Source: JBGSWL01 sp041752455 (GTDB lineage: Bacteria > Pseudomonadota > Alphaproteobacteria > Rhizobiales > Rhizobiaceae). Taken from it: DNA of 60,905 bases. A model generated the notes under the pieces. That model worked only from the letters and a program-made list of their open reading frames with translations, did no database searches and had not been told where the DNA came from. Positions 1-8,518 of this stretch are shown here, piece by piece. Every line of letters begins with the position of its first letter. Within the stretch, counting starts at the first letter, position 1. Both the position numbers and the translations under genes were made by a program. The stretch covers positions 1-60,905 of the forward strand of contig JBGSWL010000172.1 in NCBI GenBank assembly GCA_041752455.1, in the 5' to 3' direction.

Positions 1-507
1 GGCGCCGGCCCGATCGGCGCTCTGTGTGCCGCCGTCGCGCGCCATCGCGGCGCGGCGCAGGTTGTGGTCACCGACTTGCAGGATGCGACGCTGGCGGTTG
101 CCTCCCGCATGGGCGCCACCAGCACGGTCAATGTCAGCACGAATGCCGGAGCCATGGACATCTACAGCGCCGACAAAGGCCATTTTGATGTGGTGTTCGA
201 GTGCTCTGCGGCAGCACCCGCCTTGCGCATGGCGATTGCCAGCGTGCGGCCGCTCGGGCGCATCGTCCAGGTCGGCGTGACCGGAGACATTCCGATGCCG
301 CTGAACATGATTGTCGGCAAGGAAATCGAACTGGTCGGTTCGCACCGGTTCCACGCAGAGTTTGTCGATGCGGTCAGCCTGCTCAACACCGGGGCCATTG
401 ACGTCCGGCCGATCATCACCGGAACCTACCCGCTGGACGAGGCGCTCGCCGCATTCGATGCCGCCGGTGACCGGTCCCGCTCAGTCAAGGTACAGTTCGC
501 GTTCTGA
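1..507 (+). CDS. Zinc-type alcohol/L-idonate 5-dehydrogenase, C-terminal part (5' end outside window)
   Basis: The reading frame is open from base 1 and ends at TGA 505-507, giving 168 residues of a medium-chain dehydrogenase. The first visible residues are the Rossmann motif GAGPIG, so this is the NAD(P)-binding half plus the C-terminal end; the N-terminal zinc/catalytic half lies upstream of the window. The DVVFECSAA and GRIVQVGV strands and the final QVG/NMIVGKEIELVGSHRF stretch resemble L-idonate 5-dehydrogenase and related sorbitol or threonine dehydrogenases. Substrate cannot be decided from this half. The next gene is convergent on the other strand, 22 bases away. Confidence 0.8.
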   Translation, partial: GAGPIGALCAAVARHRGAAQVVVTDLQDATLAVASRMGATSTVNVSTNAGAMDIYSADKGHFDVVFECSAAAPALRMAIASVRPLGRIVQVGVTGDIPMPLNMIVGKEIELVGSHRFHAEFVDAVSLLNTGAIDVRPIITGTYPLDEALAAFDAAGDRSRSVKVQFAF

Positions 508-529
508 CGCGGCGTTGGCGCCAATGTGC

Positions 530-1993
530 CTACGCGGACCGCTTGACGGAAAGCCGCAACACCCGGAACGGCGTCGCACCATATTTGGCAAGGTCGGTTT
601 CGGTGACGTTTTCGTTGAAGCTGCGGGCGGGAACAGCCACGATCTGCAGGCCGGAATGACCTTCCGGAATGTCGATCCGGGTGCGAAAGCGCAATGGCAA
701 ACGCCGGCGGCCCCGGTTCAGGGCAAGACCCCTCAGCCGTACGAAATGGTGCGTTGCGGAGTTGATCTCGAACTCGATGCGGCGGGTTGCCGGCGGCAAC
801 TCGATTTCGAGGTCGATCTCGATGGTGCCCGACCAACCACCGTGTCCGTCATGGTCCGGCAGCAACAGATCCTGCTGCAGCGCGCAGTCGCCTGGGTGCT
901 GCACTTTCGGTGGCCGGTTCAGCAAGGATGCAAGGCTCACTCTGCTCGTTCTCGCGGAATGGCGCCGCGAGCGGATCAGTCGGCTTTGCTTGGCCACGGC
1001 GCGCGCCATCCAGAAAAGACCAAGCCTGTCTGACTTCGGCCTTGCTTCGGCGACAACGCCAAGAAGGTTTGCCGGATTGGCGAGGGCCGCCGCCTCGAGC
1101 TTGCCACGAACCTCAGCGGGGACCGGACACTCCAGTTTCTCGTGCACATAGCCGAGGGCAATTGCGGCTGCGGCGCTCAAACCCCGGCGCTCGGCCAGGG
1201 CGACAAGAAGGTCCCAGTCCACCCCGGCGTCGATCGAGGCGACGAGATCGGCGATCCAGTCGCTGCTCTTGTGCGCATCAAGCGATCCGTGGGCGATGGC
1301 GATCAGCATCGTGTCGACCGGCGATGGCACCCGGACATCGGCATGGCCGAGCTTTGCCGGGCGCGATCTCTGCCAGATGCCCTCGTCGTCCCCGGCGTGG
1401 ACATGGGGCCGGTGGAAGGGCGTTGCGTGAATGTCGAGATTGCCGAATTCGCCGCGCACAAGGTTGAGCCCGGTCAGATCGCGCAGGCGCGAGCGGTGAT
1501 ACAGCACCGACCCTGACCCGGTCGGCGTCCATCCGTCTTCAACAAGAATGTCGAACGCGCGTTCGAAATCGCCCGGATGCACCACAATGTCGATGTCGTT
1601 GACGATCCGGCCCCGCGCCACCGGGTCGCGGCTCGCGGCACGACCCGCGCCCTTGATGACCAGCAGTGCGACCCCTTGGGCGGCCAGCTTTCGCAGGCCA
1701 GTGCCTGCTTCGCCGATGACCAACTGGCTGCGCGACCAGATCGACCGTTCGATGCCGGCAATACGCGGGCGCATCGGGCTGTCGGGCGCAAGATGAGCAA
1801 TCTTCTTGGCTGCCAGGCTGATCAGCCGGAATTCGCCCCAGGTCAGATTGTCGAAATCTGCCGCCGCTTCGAACGCCTGCCAGGACGCAGCCGCCTGTGC
1901 CGGATCCTTCAGGACGATGGCGCGCAAGAGGTTGTTGACCGACGGACCGGGCCAGGCGCTCTTGAGGATCGCCTTTGTCATGCCTCCAGCCAT
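530..1993 (-). CDS. Nucleotidyltransferase-fold family protein (NTP_transf_5-like)
   Basis: About 487 residues. The core resembles the nucleotidyltransferase family that accompanies HPr-kinase-like and PqqD-like proteins in peptide or polysaccharide loci: a KGAG turn near residue 114 and the acidic motif NDIDIVV near 132-138, followed by a region with HATPFH and DTMLIAIAHG. The last 100 or so residues look like an extra beta-rich domain that I do not recognise. The ATG at 1993 shares its A with the stop of the upstream glycosyltransferase (TGATG), so the two are probably translationally coupled; a second ATG lies four codons in. A longer frame reaches 2173 but would lie inside the upstream gene. 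The acceptor is unknown. Confidence 0.75.
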   Translation of the reverse strand: MAGGMTKAILKSAWPGPSVNNLLRAIVLKDPAQAAASWQAFEAAADFDNLTWGEFRLISLAAKKIAHLAPDSPMRPRIAGIERSIWSRSQLVIGEAGTGLRKLAAQGVALLVIKGAGRAASRDPVARGRIVNDIDIVVHPGDFERAFDILVEDGWTPTGSGSVLYHRSRLRDLTGLNLVRGEFGNLDIHATPFHRPHVHAGDDEGIWQRSRPAKLGHADVRVPSPVDTMLIAIAHGSLDAHKSSDWIADLVASIDAGVDWDLLVALAERRGLSAAAAIALGYVHEKLECPVPAEVRGKLEAAALANPANLLGVVAEARPKSDRLGLFWMARAVAKQSRLIRSRRHSARTSRVSLASLLNRPPKVQHPGDCALQQDLLLPDHDGHGGWSGTIEIDLEIELPPATRRIEFEINSATHHFVRLRGLALNRGRRRLPLRFRTRIDIPEGHSGLQIVAVPARSFNENVTETDLAKYGATPFRVLRLSVKRSA

Positions 1994-2676
1994 CAGCCGT
2001 CCCGTTCCATCAGCTTGCGCCGCGCGATCGCTTCGCGCGCCACGTGCAGATACCCCTTCAGGCTTTTTCCGGCGTGGACATCCGAAAGACTGCCAGCCCG
2101 GCGCCGGCGCATCGCCAGCACCTCCTCCAGCATGTGGTGACGGTGGCCAAGATCGCGGCCCCGACCGACCCAATCGATGAATTCGCCGATATAGCCGGGA
2201 AAGTCATGCATGGCACCGATCTCCCGGGCGGCAGAGGTGCGACAGACCATCGTGGTGCGCGTCCACAGCCGGACAAGCTGGTCATGAATGGCCGGGTCCG
2301 GGGCGGTGCCATCGGGAAAAACCTTGGCCAGCGAGAAGACCGCGGCGAGCCCGGGATCGGCCTCCAGCGCGCCGATCTGGCGCTCCATCTTGTGCGGCAA
2401 CCAGATGTCGTCGGCATCGAGCGTCGCAAAAAGATCAGCCGTGACGGCATTCAGCCCGGCGGTCGTTGCCGATCCGGGACCGCCGTTCGGCTTGACGATG
2501 ACGGTTACGAGGCTGCTCACCCCTGCGGCCCGCTCGGCGGTCCGGTCCGTCGATCCGTCGTCAACGACAAGGATTTCGGCCGGCTGCACGGTCTGGGCGA
2601 GCACCGACGCCAACGCCTCGGTGATCGTCGCTTCGGCATTGAAGGCGGGGATGACCACCGCATAGGACGCCGCCAT
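1993..2676 (-). CDS. Glycosyltransferase family 2
   Basis: 227 residues of a GT-A fold enzyme. The N-terminus reads YAVVIPAFNAEATI and is followed by ILVVDDGSTDRT (nucleotide binding) and the metal-binding region ATLDADDIWLPHK, all classic family 2 signatures. It lacks any long C-terminal extension or membrane segment, so it should be a cytoplasmic enzyme adding one sugar to a lipid- or protein-linked acceptor. It starts two bases after the stop of another family 2 enzyme and overlaps the next gene by one base. The sugar donor cannot be deduced. Confidence 0.9.
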   Translation of the reverse strand: MAASYAVVIPAFNAEATITEALASVLAQTVQPAEILVVDDGSTDRTAERAAGVSSLVTVIVKPNGGPGSATTAGLNAVTADLFATLDADDIWLPHKMERQIGALEADPGLAAVFSLAKVFPDGTAPDPAIHDQLVRLWTRTTMVCRTSAAREIGAMHDFPGYIGEFIDWVGRGRDLGHRHHMLEEVLAMRRRRAGSLSDVHAGKSLKGYLHVAREAIARRKLMERDG

Positions 2677-2678
2677 GG

Positions 2679-3437
2679 TCAGAAGTCCTTTTCGATTTCG
2701 TCGCGGCGCATGAACATTTCGGCGAAGACCTCAGGCAAGTCGCCGCGTTTGCTCAACCGGTTGCGTGCCGCCCATTTCATGCTGGCCAGCATGAACTCAC
2801 GCTGCATTTGCGCTGTGTCGAGCGTCACATTGGCATCATGGCGGCGATAATAGGCGGCGATTTCGTCTTCGAGCACGACACGGATGCCCTTTTCGACGAC
2901 ACGCAGCACATAGTCCGTATCGCAGCCCTGCCGGAAGGTCTCGTCGAAGCGGCCGACCTTTTCGAAGACCTCCGGCCGGTACATCGACGACTGCAGATAA
3001 GGACCGCGGATGATCTTGGTCCGGCTGCCTTTGCGTGGTGCCAGGGTTTCGTCATCGAACTCGGCAAACATCTGGACGCGGCCATAGAGGACGTCGATGT
3101 CCTGATCGCCATCCAGAATGGCGCGCTGGCGCGCGAGCCGGCCGGGATAGGACATGTCGTCGGAATCCATGAAGGCGACGAGGCGGCAATCCCCGGCAAG
3201 ATTGTCGAGACCGGTGTTGCGGGCGGCAGCAATCCCCTTGCGCGGATTTTGCAGCAGCCGGATTTCGCGATATTGCGCGGCCATGCCCGCGACAATGGCG
3301 CGGGTGTCATCGGTCGAGCCATCATCGATCACGATGATATCCGTCCGGACGCTCTCACGCTCGGCCAGCAGCGAGGCGATGGCCGCGTTGATGAAGCGCG
3401 CCGCGTTGAATGCCGGCATGATCACGCTAACCGTCAT
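2679..3437 (-). CDS. Glycosyltransferase family 2
   Basis: About 252 residues. Signatures are VSVIMPAFNAARFI, IIVIDDGSTDDT and VAFMDSDDMSYPGRLARQ, the family 2 nucleotide-binding strand and D-x-D-like metal site. I chose the ATG at 3437 because GGGGAG lies eight bases upstream and the frame upstream of it has no family similarity. The start overlaps the end of the HPr-kinase-like gene by about 11 bases, which supports one transcript with it. The presence of two consecutive family 2 enzymes suggests two successive sugar additions. Confidence 0.9.
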   Translation of the reverse strand: MTVSVIMPAFNAARFINAAIASLLAERESVRTDIIVIDDGSTDDTRAIVAGMAAQYREIRLLQNPRKGIAAARNTGLDNLAGDCRLVAFMDSDDMSYPGRLARQRAILDGDQDIDVLYGRVQMFAEFDDETLAPRKGSRTKIIRGPYLQSSMYRPEVFEKVGRFDETFRQGCDTDYVLRVVEKGIRVVLEDEIAAYYRRHDANVTLDTAQMQREFMLASMKWAARNRLSKRGDLPEVFAEMFMRRDEIEKDF

Positions 3438-4500
3438 GCGCCGCTCCCCTGACCAGATGCATTCCGATGGCTTCAGCAATTTCGACCGGATCTTCCGAAA
3501 GCCGGACGCGGTATGCGGGCAATTGCCGGGTCAGCCGTGCAAAGAACATGAACGCGCCGTCGCTATCGCCGGGCAACTGGAACACGGCAGACGGCGCGAG
3601 CGCCAGCGCAGCCTCCTTTGCCGGAACCGGCTCAATGCGCGTGCGCGGCAGCCTTGCGATTTCCGGCAGGAGAATGGCGCTGATCGGCATCGTCCTGACA
3701 AAGGCATCGGGTCTTAGGCTCATGGCGTCGAACTCGAACTTGCCGCGCCAATTGAGGGTGGCATCGTCGATGTCGCCAAGGGGTAGACCGGCGCGCGCCA
3801 GACCATTCTCATCCTGCTTGAAACCACGATAGACCGCATGCGCCATGACGGATTTGCCCTGCTCGACAAGGACGTAATCATCACCCGCGGTTGTCAATCC
3901 ATGCAAGTAGCCGGCTAGTGTCGTGCCGGACTTGCCGGAGCCGCTTGCACCGGCAATCAGTGCGCCATGGCCGCCAATGCCGAGGGTTGCAGCGTGGGTC
4001 AGGCGCATGGCCGTGCCGGCAGTCGCCCAATGCAGGAACAGGCGCAGCGGCGAACCGGTTTCCCAAGGCGGAATCGCCATCGGCCGCGGCATGGTGTGCA
4101 CGCCGATGCGACCCGCCGGATCAAAAAACTGCCACGACGGGGCGTCGTGGTAATAGAACCCGCGAAGTCCTTCGCGTGCCAGTGCCGTCTCAAATGTCCG
4201 CGACGTGAACCCGGTTCCGACATCCCAGGAAGCGGGCGCCGGCCAATCCCCGCACGTCGGGTCCAGCATGCAAACGGTAGCAGCAGTCGCCGCCGGCGCC
4301 TTGTCGTGGCGCATGGCGAGACTGTTTTCGCACAGCCGGGAAAACTCGGGGTCGGCGGTCAGGATGTCGACGTCCAGACCCGGCAAGGCAAGACGGGTCT
4401 TGTGCAGCCGGTCCTGCGGGAAGCGTTGTGACGCCGAAAGGCATTCACGGGCGTAGGCTGGCAGGTCTTCGAGCGAAACCAGCCGCTGGGGCGCCGTCAT
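3427..4500 (-). CDS. HPr kinase/phosphorylase-like P-loop kinase
   Basis: 357 residues. A Walker A motif GASGSGKS lies at about 184-191, preceded by GIGGHGALIA and followed by AGDDYVLV near 206-212, the arrangement seen in the C-terminal kinase domain of HPr kinase and in HprK-related kinases that phosphorylate peptide residues. The N-terminal 150 residues do not look like the usual HprK N-domain. The gene overlaps the PqqD-like gene by four bases (ATGA). There is no HPr or PTS gene nearby, so the substrate is more likely a peptide or sugar connected with the neighbouring PqqD-like protein. This role is inference from gene context. Confidence 0.75.
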   Translation of the reverse strand: MTAPQRLVSLEDLPAYARECLSASQRFPQDRLHKTRLALPGLDVDILTADPEFSRLCENSLAMRHDKAPAATAATVCMLDPTCGDWPAPASWDVGTGFTSRTFETALAREGLRGFYYHDAPSWQFFDPAGRIGVHTMPRPMAIPPWETGSPLRLFLHWATAGTAMRLTHAATLGIGGHGALIAGASGSGKSGTTLAGYLHGLTTAGDDYVLVEQGKSVMAHAVYRGFKQDENGLARAGLPLGDIDDATLNWRGKFEFDAMSLRPDAFVRTMPISAILLPEIARLPRTRIEPVPAKEAALALAPSAVFQLPGDSDGAFMFFARLTRQLPAYRVRLSEDPVEIAEAIGMHLVRGAAHDG

Positions 4501-4925
4501 TGTTCCTCGCGCGGTTTCGGCCAGCCTGCCTGTTCGTCGACGTCATGGATCGGATCGGCGTAGATGAGATCGGCAAGGTCCTTGTAGACCTCAAGCCGGG
4601 GCGGCTCGCCAAGCCAGGTGGCCGGGACCGGATCGGCAGGGGCGGCCACTGTCTCCTCGGGGAAGATCAGTTCCAGCTTCACGAGTTCAGCAAGGAAAGC
4701 CAGACTGGCACCCTCCATTTCGGGCCGGTCGGCGCGAATGCTCGCGAGCACCGCTTGCGGCGCATGCCCCGCTGTTATCGATGCCCAGATCGCGCCGGCG
4801 CATCCTTCGAGGCTGAAGTAGTGGCCGTTGGCCAGATTCAGGATCACCACCTGACCGTCGAAGTCTTCGGCTACCACGTCGGGCGCGTTGATCCGATGCG
4901 GGTGCTCAAAATGCGTCGTGTTCAT
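4497..4925 (-). CDS. PqqD family protein (RiPP-recognition-element fold)
   Basis: About 142 residues, longer than stand-alone PqqD (around 90). The N-terminal half has the PqqD pattern: FDGQVVILNLANGHYFSLEGCAGAIWASI, followed by an alpha-helical stretch with AVLASI. PqqD-like domains bind leader peptides of ribosomally made, modified peptides; in other loci they accompany HPr-like kinases and nucleotidyltransferases. The C-terminal 50 residues contain a conserved-looking PPRLEVYKDLADLI segment of unknown role. ATG at 4925 is used here; an in-frame GTG at 4934 is also possible. It is the first gene of the minus-strand run that continues to base 530. No lasso-type B1/B2 protein or cyclase is present. 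Confidence 0.75.
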   Translation of the reverse strand: MNTTHFEHPHRINAPDVVAEDFDGQVVILNLANGHYFSLEGCAGAIWASITAGHAPQAVLASIRADRPEMEGASLAFLAELVKLELIFPEETVAAPADPVPATWLGEPPRLEVYKDLADLIYADPIHDVDEQAGWPKPREEQ

Positions 4926-4988
4926 GCCAGTCACAATTCCATGCTCCGGCCATGAGCTTTAGGGGATTGTGACAAGGCTTGTGTAGCG

Positions 4989-5063
4989 TCAATCAACACG
5001 TGACGTGAGGAAACTTGATCCATCCACCGGGAATGGGCGGCGCGCTGCACGTGCAGATTTCAT
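4989..5063 (-). CDS. Possible 24-residue peptide overlapping the FkbM gene stop
   Basis: A short frame starts with an ATG that overlaps the stop of the FkbM methyltransferase gene (ATGA at 5063-5060) and ends at TGA 4991-4989. It would encode a basic peptide beginning MKSARAARRPF and containing SSFLTS. It contains the 12-base palindrome CTGCACGTGCAG at 5045-5056. I see no database-type signature. It is listed because it sits directly upstream of a PqqD-like gene, where a precursor peptide might be sought. The overlap may be chance. Confidence 0.15.
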   Translation of the reverse strand: MKSARAARRPFPVDGSSFLTSRVD

Positions 5064-5845
5064 GATCGCACATACAACGCGTCATAGTGGTTGTCCGGGC
5101 CGTCCCGAGCGGCTTCCTTGAAACCCTCCGCCTCAAGCAGTTGGTGCGTTTGGCGAACATGGTCCACCCCGCCATTTCGCGCCGACATCTCGATCACGAT
5201 GGCCGTGACATCGGGAAAAAACGAACTGGCGCGCAAAACGCCAATGACATCGGCCTCCGAGCCTTCGACATCGATCTTCACCACCGCCGCGCAACCCGGG
5301 CGCCCGACCATAAGGGACAGCGCTGCTGCATCAAGCACCGGTGCCATCACGGTTCCGGCCCCGCCTTCCGGCGCGATGGCAGAGAGCCCGGAGTGGTGCG
5401 GATTGAAGGACAAGGCCAAAGTCTTGCCCGGCCGTGCGCTGACCACCGCCCGAACCGTGCGAATGTTTGCGGCGCAATTGAACGCCACATTGGCCTCAAG
5501 CGCTTCGAACGTATCCGGGACCGGTTCGATCGCGGTCACGGCAAGGCATGCAGCATGACAGGCCGCCAAAAGGCTGAACATCCCGCAGTTGGCGCCGATA
5601 TCGACAAACACGAACGGCGCAACCTGGCTTTTGATGACATCCGGAATGAAGCGCCCGTACCCGGTGACGCAGAATTGAAAGGTACGGTCCCCCGGCGTAT
5701 CGCGCAGGAACGGACCATCGACTGACTGAACAAAGCCGTCCTTGTGTGGACGCCGGGCGATCACGCGGCGCAAACGCCGGATTGATTTTGCCTGTTGAAA
5801 GGCTTCCTGCCATCTGCGGAAAGGGTTTGCGGTCATGGATTTCAT
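5060..5845 (-). CDS. FkbM family SAM-dependent methyltransferase
   Basis: About 261 residues. The SAM-binding loop is FVDIGANCGMFSLLAA (GANCG at about 84-88), followed by VTAIEPVPDTFEALEANV and VKIDVEGSEADVIGV, the standard motif series of FkbM O-methyltransferases. Such enzymes methylate sugar hydroxyls or polyketides; next to glycosyltransferases the target is probably a surface glycan. Start codon choice is uncertain: ATG at 5845 (MKSMTANPF) or 5836; a frame reaching 5992 exists but would overlap the divergent gene region. It lies 134 bases upstream of the PqqD-like gene on the same strand. Confidence 0.85.
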   Translation of the reverse strand: MKSMTANPFRRWQEAFQQAKSIRRLRRVIARRPHKDGFVQSVDGPFLRDTPGDRTFQFCVTGYGRFIPDVIKSQVAPFVFVDIGANCGMFSLLAACHAACLAVTAIEPVPDTFEALEANVAFNCAANIRTVRAVVSARPGKTLALSFNPHHSGLSAIAPEGGAGTVMAPVLDAAALSLMVGRPGCAAVVKIDVEGSEADVIGVLRASSFFPDVTAIVIEMSARNGGVDHVRQTHQLLEAEGFKEAARDGPDNHYDALYVRS

Positions 5846-6014
5846 CTTGACGTCACTGTCCGTGGACCAAAGGATCGGGCTGGCGGCTCCCGACCGTCCA
5901 TAGCAGCATTCGGCATGCCCCGGTTTCAAGGTGTTCCCGAAACATGGCGTGTTCCCCATTCGCATCTGCAGCTTCAATGCCTGCAAAAGCAAGATCAGGA
6001 TGACAGGTGAAGAA

Positions 6015-7154
6015 ATGCTGACGAGAGATCTCGGCTATCGACCGCCAACAGGAAAGGAATGGGCGGCTTCGGCTGTTCGCCAGTTGCGAAAAGGCCGTTG
6101 GGTTCTTGGCGGCGAAGCAAAGCGGTTCTATCTGCCCGCTGCGGTCCTGCACGGGCGCCCGCTGGTTTCCTACAGTGGCATCACGCCACACGCACCACTG
6201 GGTGTTGCCAGCACACTCGGCCCCCGACTGGCATTGAGACCCGCCTTCTTTCTCCTTTCACCAACCTGGTCGATCGAAGAGCGCGATGTCGCCTTTTCCC
6301 TGCGGAAAGCGGCAGTGGAGCACCGGGTCGTCAATCCGCTGCACCGTTTCGTATTTCTCTGCAACAGCGAGGCTGAGACCGCACAGATGCGCTCGCTCGG
6401 TGAAGCGGCCTTCACCCACAACAAGACCACCAACATCAGCGAGCACCTCTTCCGGCCGCTGGAGGATGTGCGGGTGGAGTTCGACGCGATCTACAATGCC
6501 CAACTGGCCCCATGGAAACGCCACGAACTCGCACTGGCGGTTCCAACCTGCGCCTTCCTTTTCTATCGCGGGATCAGTTCCACCGCCGAAAGCGAAGCGG
6601 AACTTATTGCCCGGCACCTTGCCGAAACGCCTTCGCATGTCTTTATCAACGAGATCGACAGCACCGGCACACCGATGCGGCTGCCCCCCGAAGAGGTCAA
6701 CTGGCACCTCAACCGCGCCTCCGTCGGCCTGTGCCTGTCGGAAACGGAAGGGGCGATGTTTGCCTGCGCCGAATATCTTCTGGCCGGCCTGCCGGTGGTC
6801 ACGACCCCGAACCAAGGCGGGCGCAACTTCTTTCTCGACGACGAGACCTGCATCACGGTCGAAGCCGATCCGCATGCGATTGCAAAGGCCGTGGCTTTTC
6901 TCAAGGCCAAGGCACTGCCGCGCGATTACGTGCGGGAGCAGGCCCTCGCGAGGATTACGGCCGAGCGCGCGCGCTTCATCGATCTTGTCAATGCAATCCA
7001 TGCCGAACTCGGCATCGACGAACCGTTCGAAGGGTTCTGGCCGCTGAAGCGACCGGTCATCATGGAGTGGGTCAAACCCAATTTCGTACGGCGCCGGGCC
7101 GTCAAGGGTGTGGTTGATGACCTTGCTGTCCGCGCGAGCGTTCCCCCGGTCTGA
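6015..7154 (+). CDS. GT-B type glycosyltransferase (family 4-like)
   Basis: About 379 residues. The C-terminal half carries the retaining GT-B signature: LSETEGAMFACAEYLLAGLPVVTTPNQGGRNFF, in which the E-x7-E pair contacts the donor nucleotide sugar. The N-terminal half is less typical but contains FVFLCNSEAET, like the acceptor domain end. The ATG at 6015 is preceded by AGGTGA six bases upstream and is preferred; an in-frame ATG at 6000 is the alternative. It is divergent from the FkbM methyltransferase, with about 170 bases between them that must hold both promoters. Donor and acceptor are unknown. Confidence 0.75.
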   Translation: MLTRDLGYRPPTGKEWAASAVRQLRKGRWVLGGEAKRFYLPAAVLHGRPLVSYSGITPHAPLGVASTLGPRLALRPAFFLLSPTWSIEERDVAFSLRKAAVEHRVVNPLHRFVFLCNSEAETAQMRSLGEAAFTHNKTTNISEHLFRPLEDVRVEFDAIYNAQLAPWKRHELALAVPTCAFLFYRGISSTAESEAELIARHLAETPSHVFINEIDSTGTPMRLPPEEVNWHLNRASVGLCLSETEGAMFACAEYLLAGLPVVTTPNQGGRNFFLDDETCITVEADPHAIAKAVAFLKAKALPRDYVREQALARITAERARFIDLVNAIHAELGIDEPFEGFWPLKRPVIMEWVKPNFVRRRAVKGVVDDLAVRASVPPV

Positions 7155-7171
7155 GCGCGCGCCTTGGACAT

Positions 7172-7708
7172 TTATTCATCGCTGGCAACAGGCGCATCAC
7201 GGCGTTTCGCCAGCAAGTCCAGGAGTTCGCCGGCGCCTGTAGCATAGGGGTCAATCCGCAGGATCGATCCGTCAGCAAAGGTCAGAACCGCCTGCCCGAG
7301 AATGTTGTCACGAACCTGATCGACCTCACCAAAACTGCGTTGTTCGGTCCCCGACCTCCCAGTGAAAGCGAGTTTTGTTCCGCGCCAGCGCACTGCGCTC
7401 CGCTGAATGGCCTGCGCGGCGATGGCGGTCGCAATTGTCAGCAATCCGAACACGACGATGAGCCAGGTCAAGATCGTCATCTGTGCCTCTGCGTCAGCAC
7501 GAGACGATCCGACAAACAGCCGGACATAGACCATCATGAGGCACAGCCCGGCACCAAGCCCGATGCCGGTCCAGTGCATCGCGCCGGGCTTGAGGTGACG
7601 CCAGCCCCGCACATCCGGGGGCGCCTTTGCGCTTGCCACCACAAGTGTCAGGACCGACGTGGCTATACCGCCCGCGATCAACGCCATGAGTGCTGTGAGC
7701 AGATCCAT
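7172..7708 (-). CDS. Inner-membrane protein with three predicted helices and a C-terminal PH-like cytoplasmic domain
   Basis: 178 residues. Three hydrophobic stretches are visible near residues 2-24, 44-66 and 77-102, followed by a soluble tail with strands such as KLAFTGRSGTEQRSF, AVLTFADGSILRIDPYATG. The tail pattern resembles small bacterial PH-like domains. The ATG at 7708 has GGGAGG seven bases upstream, which decides the start; the longer open frame to 8185 is the antisense of the neighbouring DUF1989 gene. No family name is certain. It is convergent with the GT-B gene (17 bases apart). Confidence 0.7.
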   Translation of the reverse strand: MDLLTALMALIAGGIATSVLTLVVASAKAPPDVRGWRHLKPGAMHWTGIGLGAGLCLMMVYVRLFVGSSRADAEAQMTILTWLIVVFGLLTIATAIAAQAIQRSAVRWRGTKLAFTGRSGTEQRSFGEVDQVRDNILGQAVLTFADGSILRIDPYATGAGELLDLLAKRRDAPVASDE

Positions 7709-7816
7709 ATCAGCCTCCCATGCGGGTTTTGCGTCCTTGACCCATGCCTGGTGATCCTTGAAGAATGCTGAAAGATACCACTGATCCCCTGCTGCAAGCG
7801 ACAAAGGAACCGGACC

Positions 7817-8419
7817 ATGACCACAGACCGTCACGTTGTCCCCGCGCGCCAGGGCCGGGCCGTGAACCTTGCCAAGGGGCAAGCGATTCAGATCATCAAC
7901 ACCCATGGACAACAGGTTGTCGATACCTGGTGTTTCAATGCCAATGATCTGTCGGAATTCATGTCGATGGAGCACCTGCATGCAACGCTCGGCGGGATTT
8001 TTCCGGCCAAGGGCGATGCCCTGACGACGAACCGTCGACGGCCCATCCTGATCATGGAAGACGACACGTCTCCGGGCCGACACGACACTGTCATCGCGGC
8101 CTGCGACGTGCATCGCTATGCGGGTCTTGGGTGCACGGAATACCACGAGAATTGTACCGACAACCTGCATGCCGCGCTTGGCCAAATCGGTCTGCGCGTA
8201 CCCGATTGCCCGGCTCCCTTGAACCTCTGGATGAACATTCCCGTCGGCCCGGATGGCAAGATCACGTGGTCAGAGCCGCTTAGCAAGCCCGGCGATCACG
8301 TTACCTTGCGGGCTGAACTCGATTGCATCGTGGTCATGTCGACATGCCCGCAAGACATGATCCCGATCAACGGTGCAGCCTGTACGCCAACGGAAGTCCA
8401 CTACCGCCTGCTCGACTGA
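7817..8419 (+). CDS. DUF1989 / urea carboxylase-associated family protein
   Basis: 200 residues. The protein matches the DUF1989 pattern: an N-terminal segment on a GQAIQIINTHGQQVVDTWCFN theme, SMEHLHATLGGIFP, then CTEYHENCTDN, LNLWMNIPVGPDGKI and a final LRAELDCIVVMSTCPQDM-P-NG. In better studied genomes these proteins occur with urea carboxylase or with aminomethyl-transfer-type genes, and the conserved Cys and His residues suggest metal binding. The reaction here is unknown. It is a single gene between a divergent membrane protein gene and the DoxX gene about 100 bases downstream. Confidence 0.8.
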   Translation: MTTDRHVVPARQGRAVNLAKGQAIQIINTHGQQVVDTWCFNANDLSEFMSMEHLHATLGGIFPAKGDALTTNRRRPILIMEDDTSPGRHDTVIAACDVHRYAGLGCTEYHENCTDNLHAALGQIGLRVPDCPAPLNLWMNIPVGPDGKITWSEPLSKPGDHVTLRAELDCIVVMSTCPQDMIPINGAACTPTEVHYRLLD

Positions 8420-8518
8420 ACCGGCAGCCGGGATACGACGGCTGCGGCAAGGCATGATCGACAAACCGCCCAAAATGCGGATGCATGGTGAGGCTGGAAC
8501 GGAGGCCGGTAGTCCCGC

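Noticed and set aside
5045..5056. CTGCACGTGCAG as a regulator site for the PqqD-like gene
   Set aside because: It is a perfect palindrome, but lies in the end of the FkbM coding region and I know no regulator for it; left as a remark in the small ORF entry.
4989..5063. Lasso peptide precursor assignment
   Set aside because: No B1/B2 or cyclase genes and no core pattern; only listed as a low-confidence short frame.
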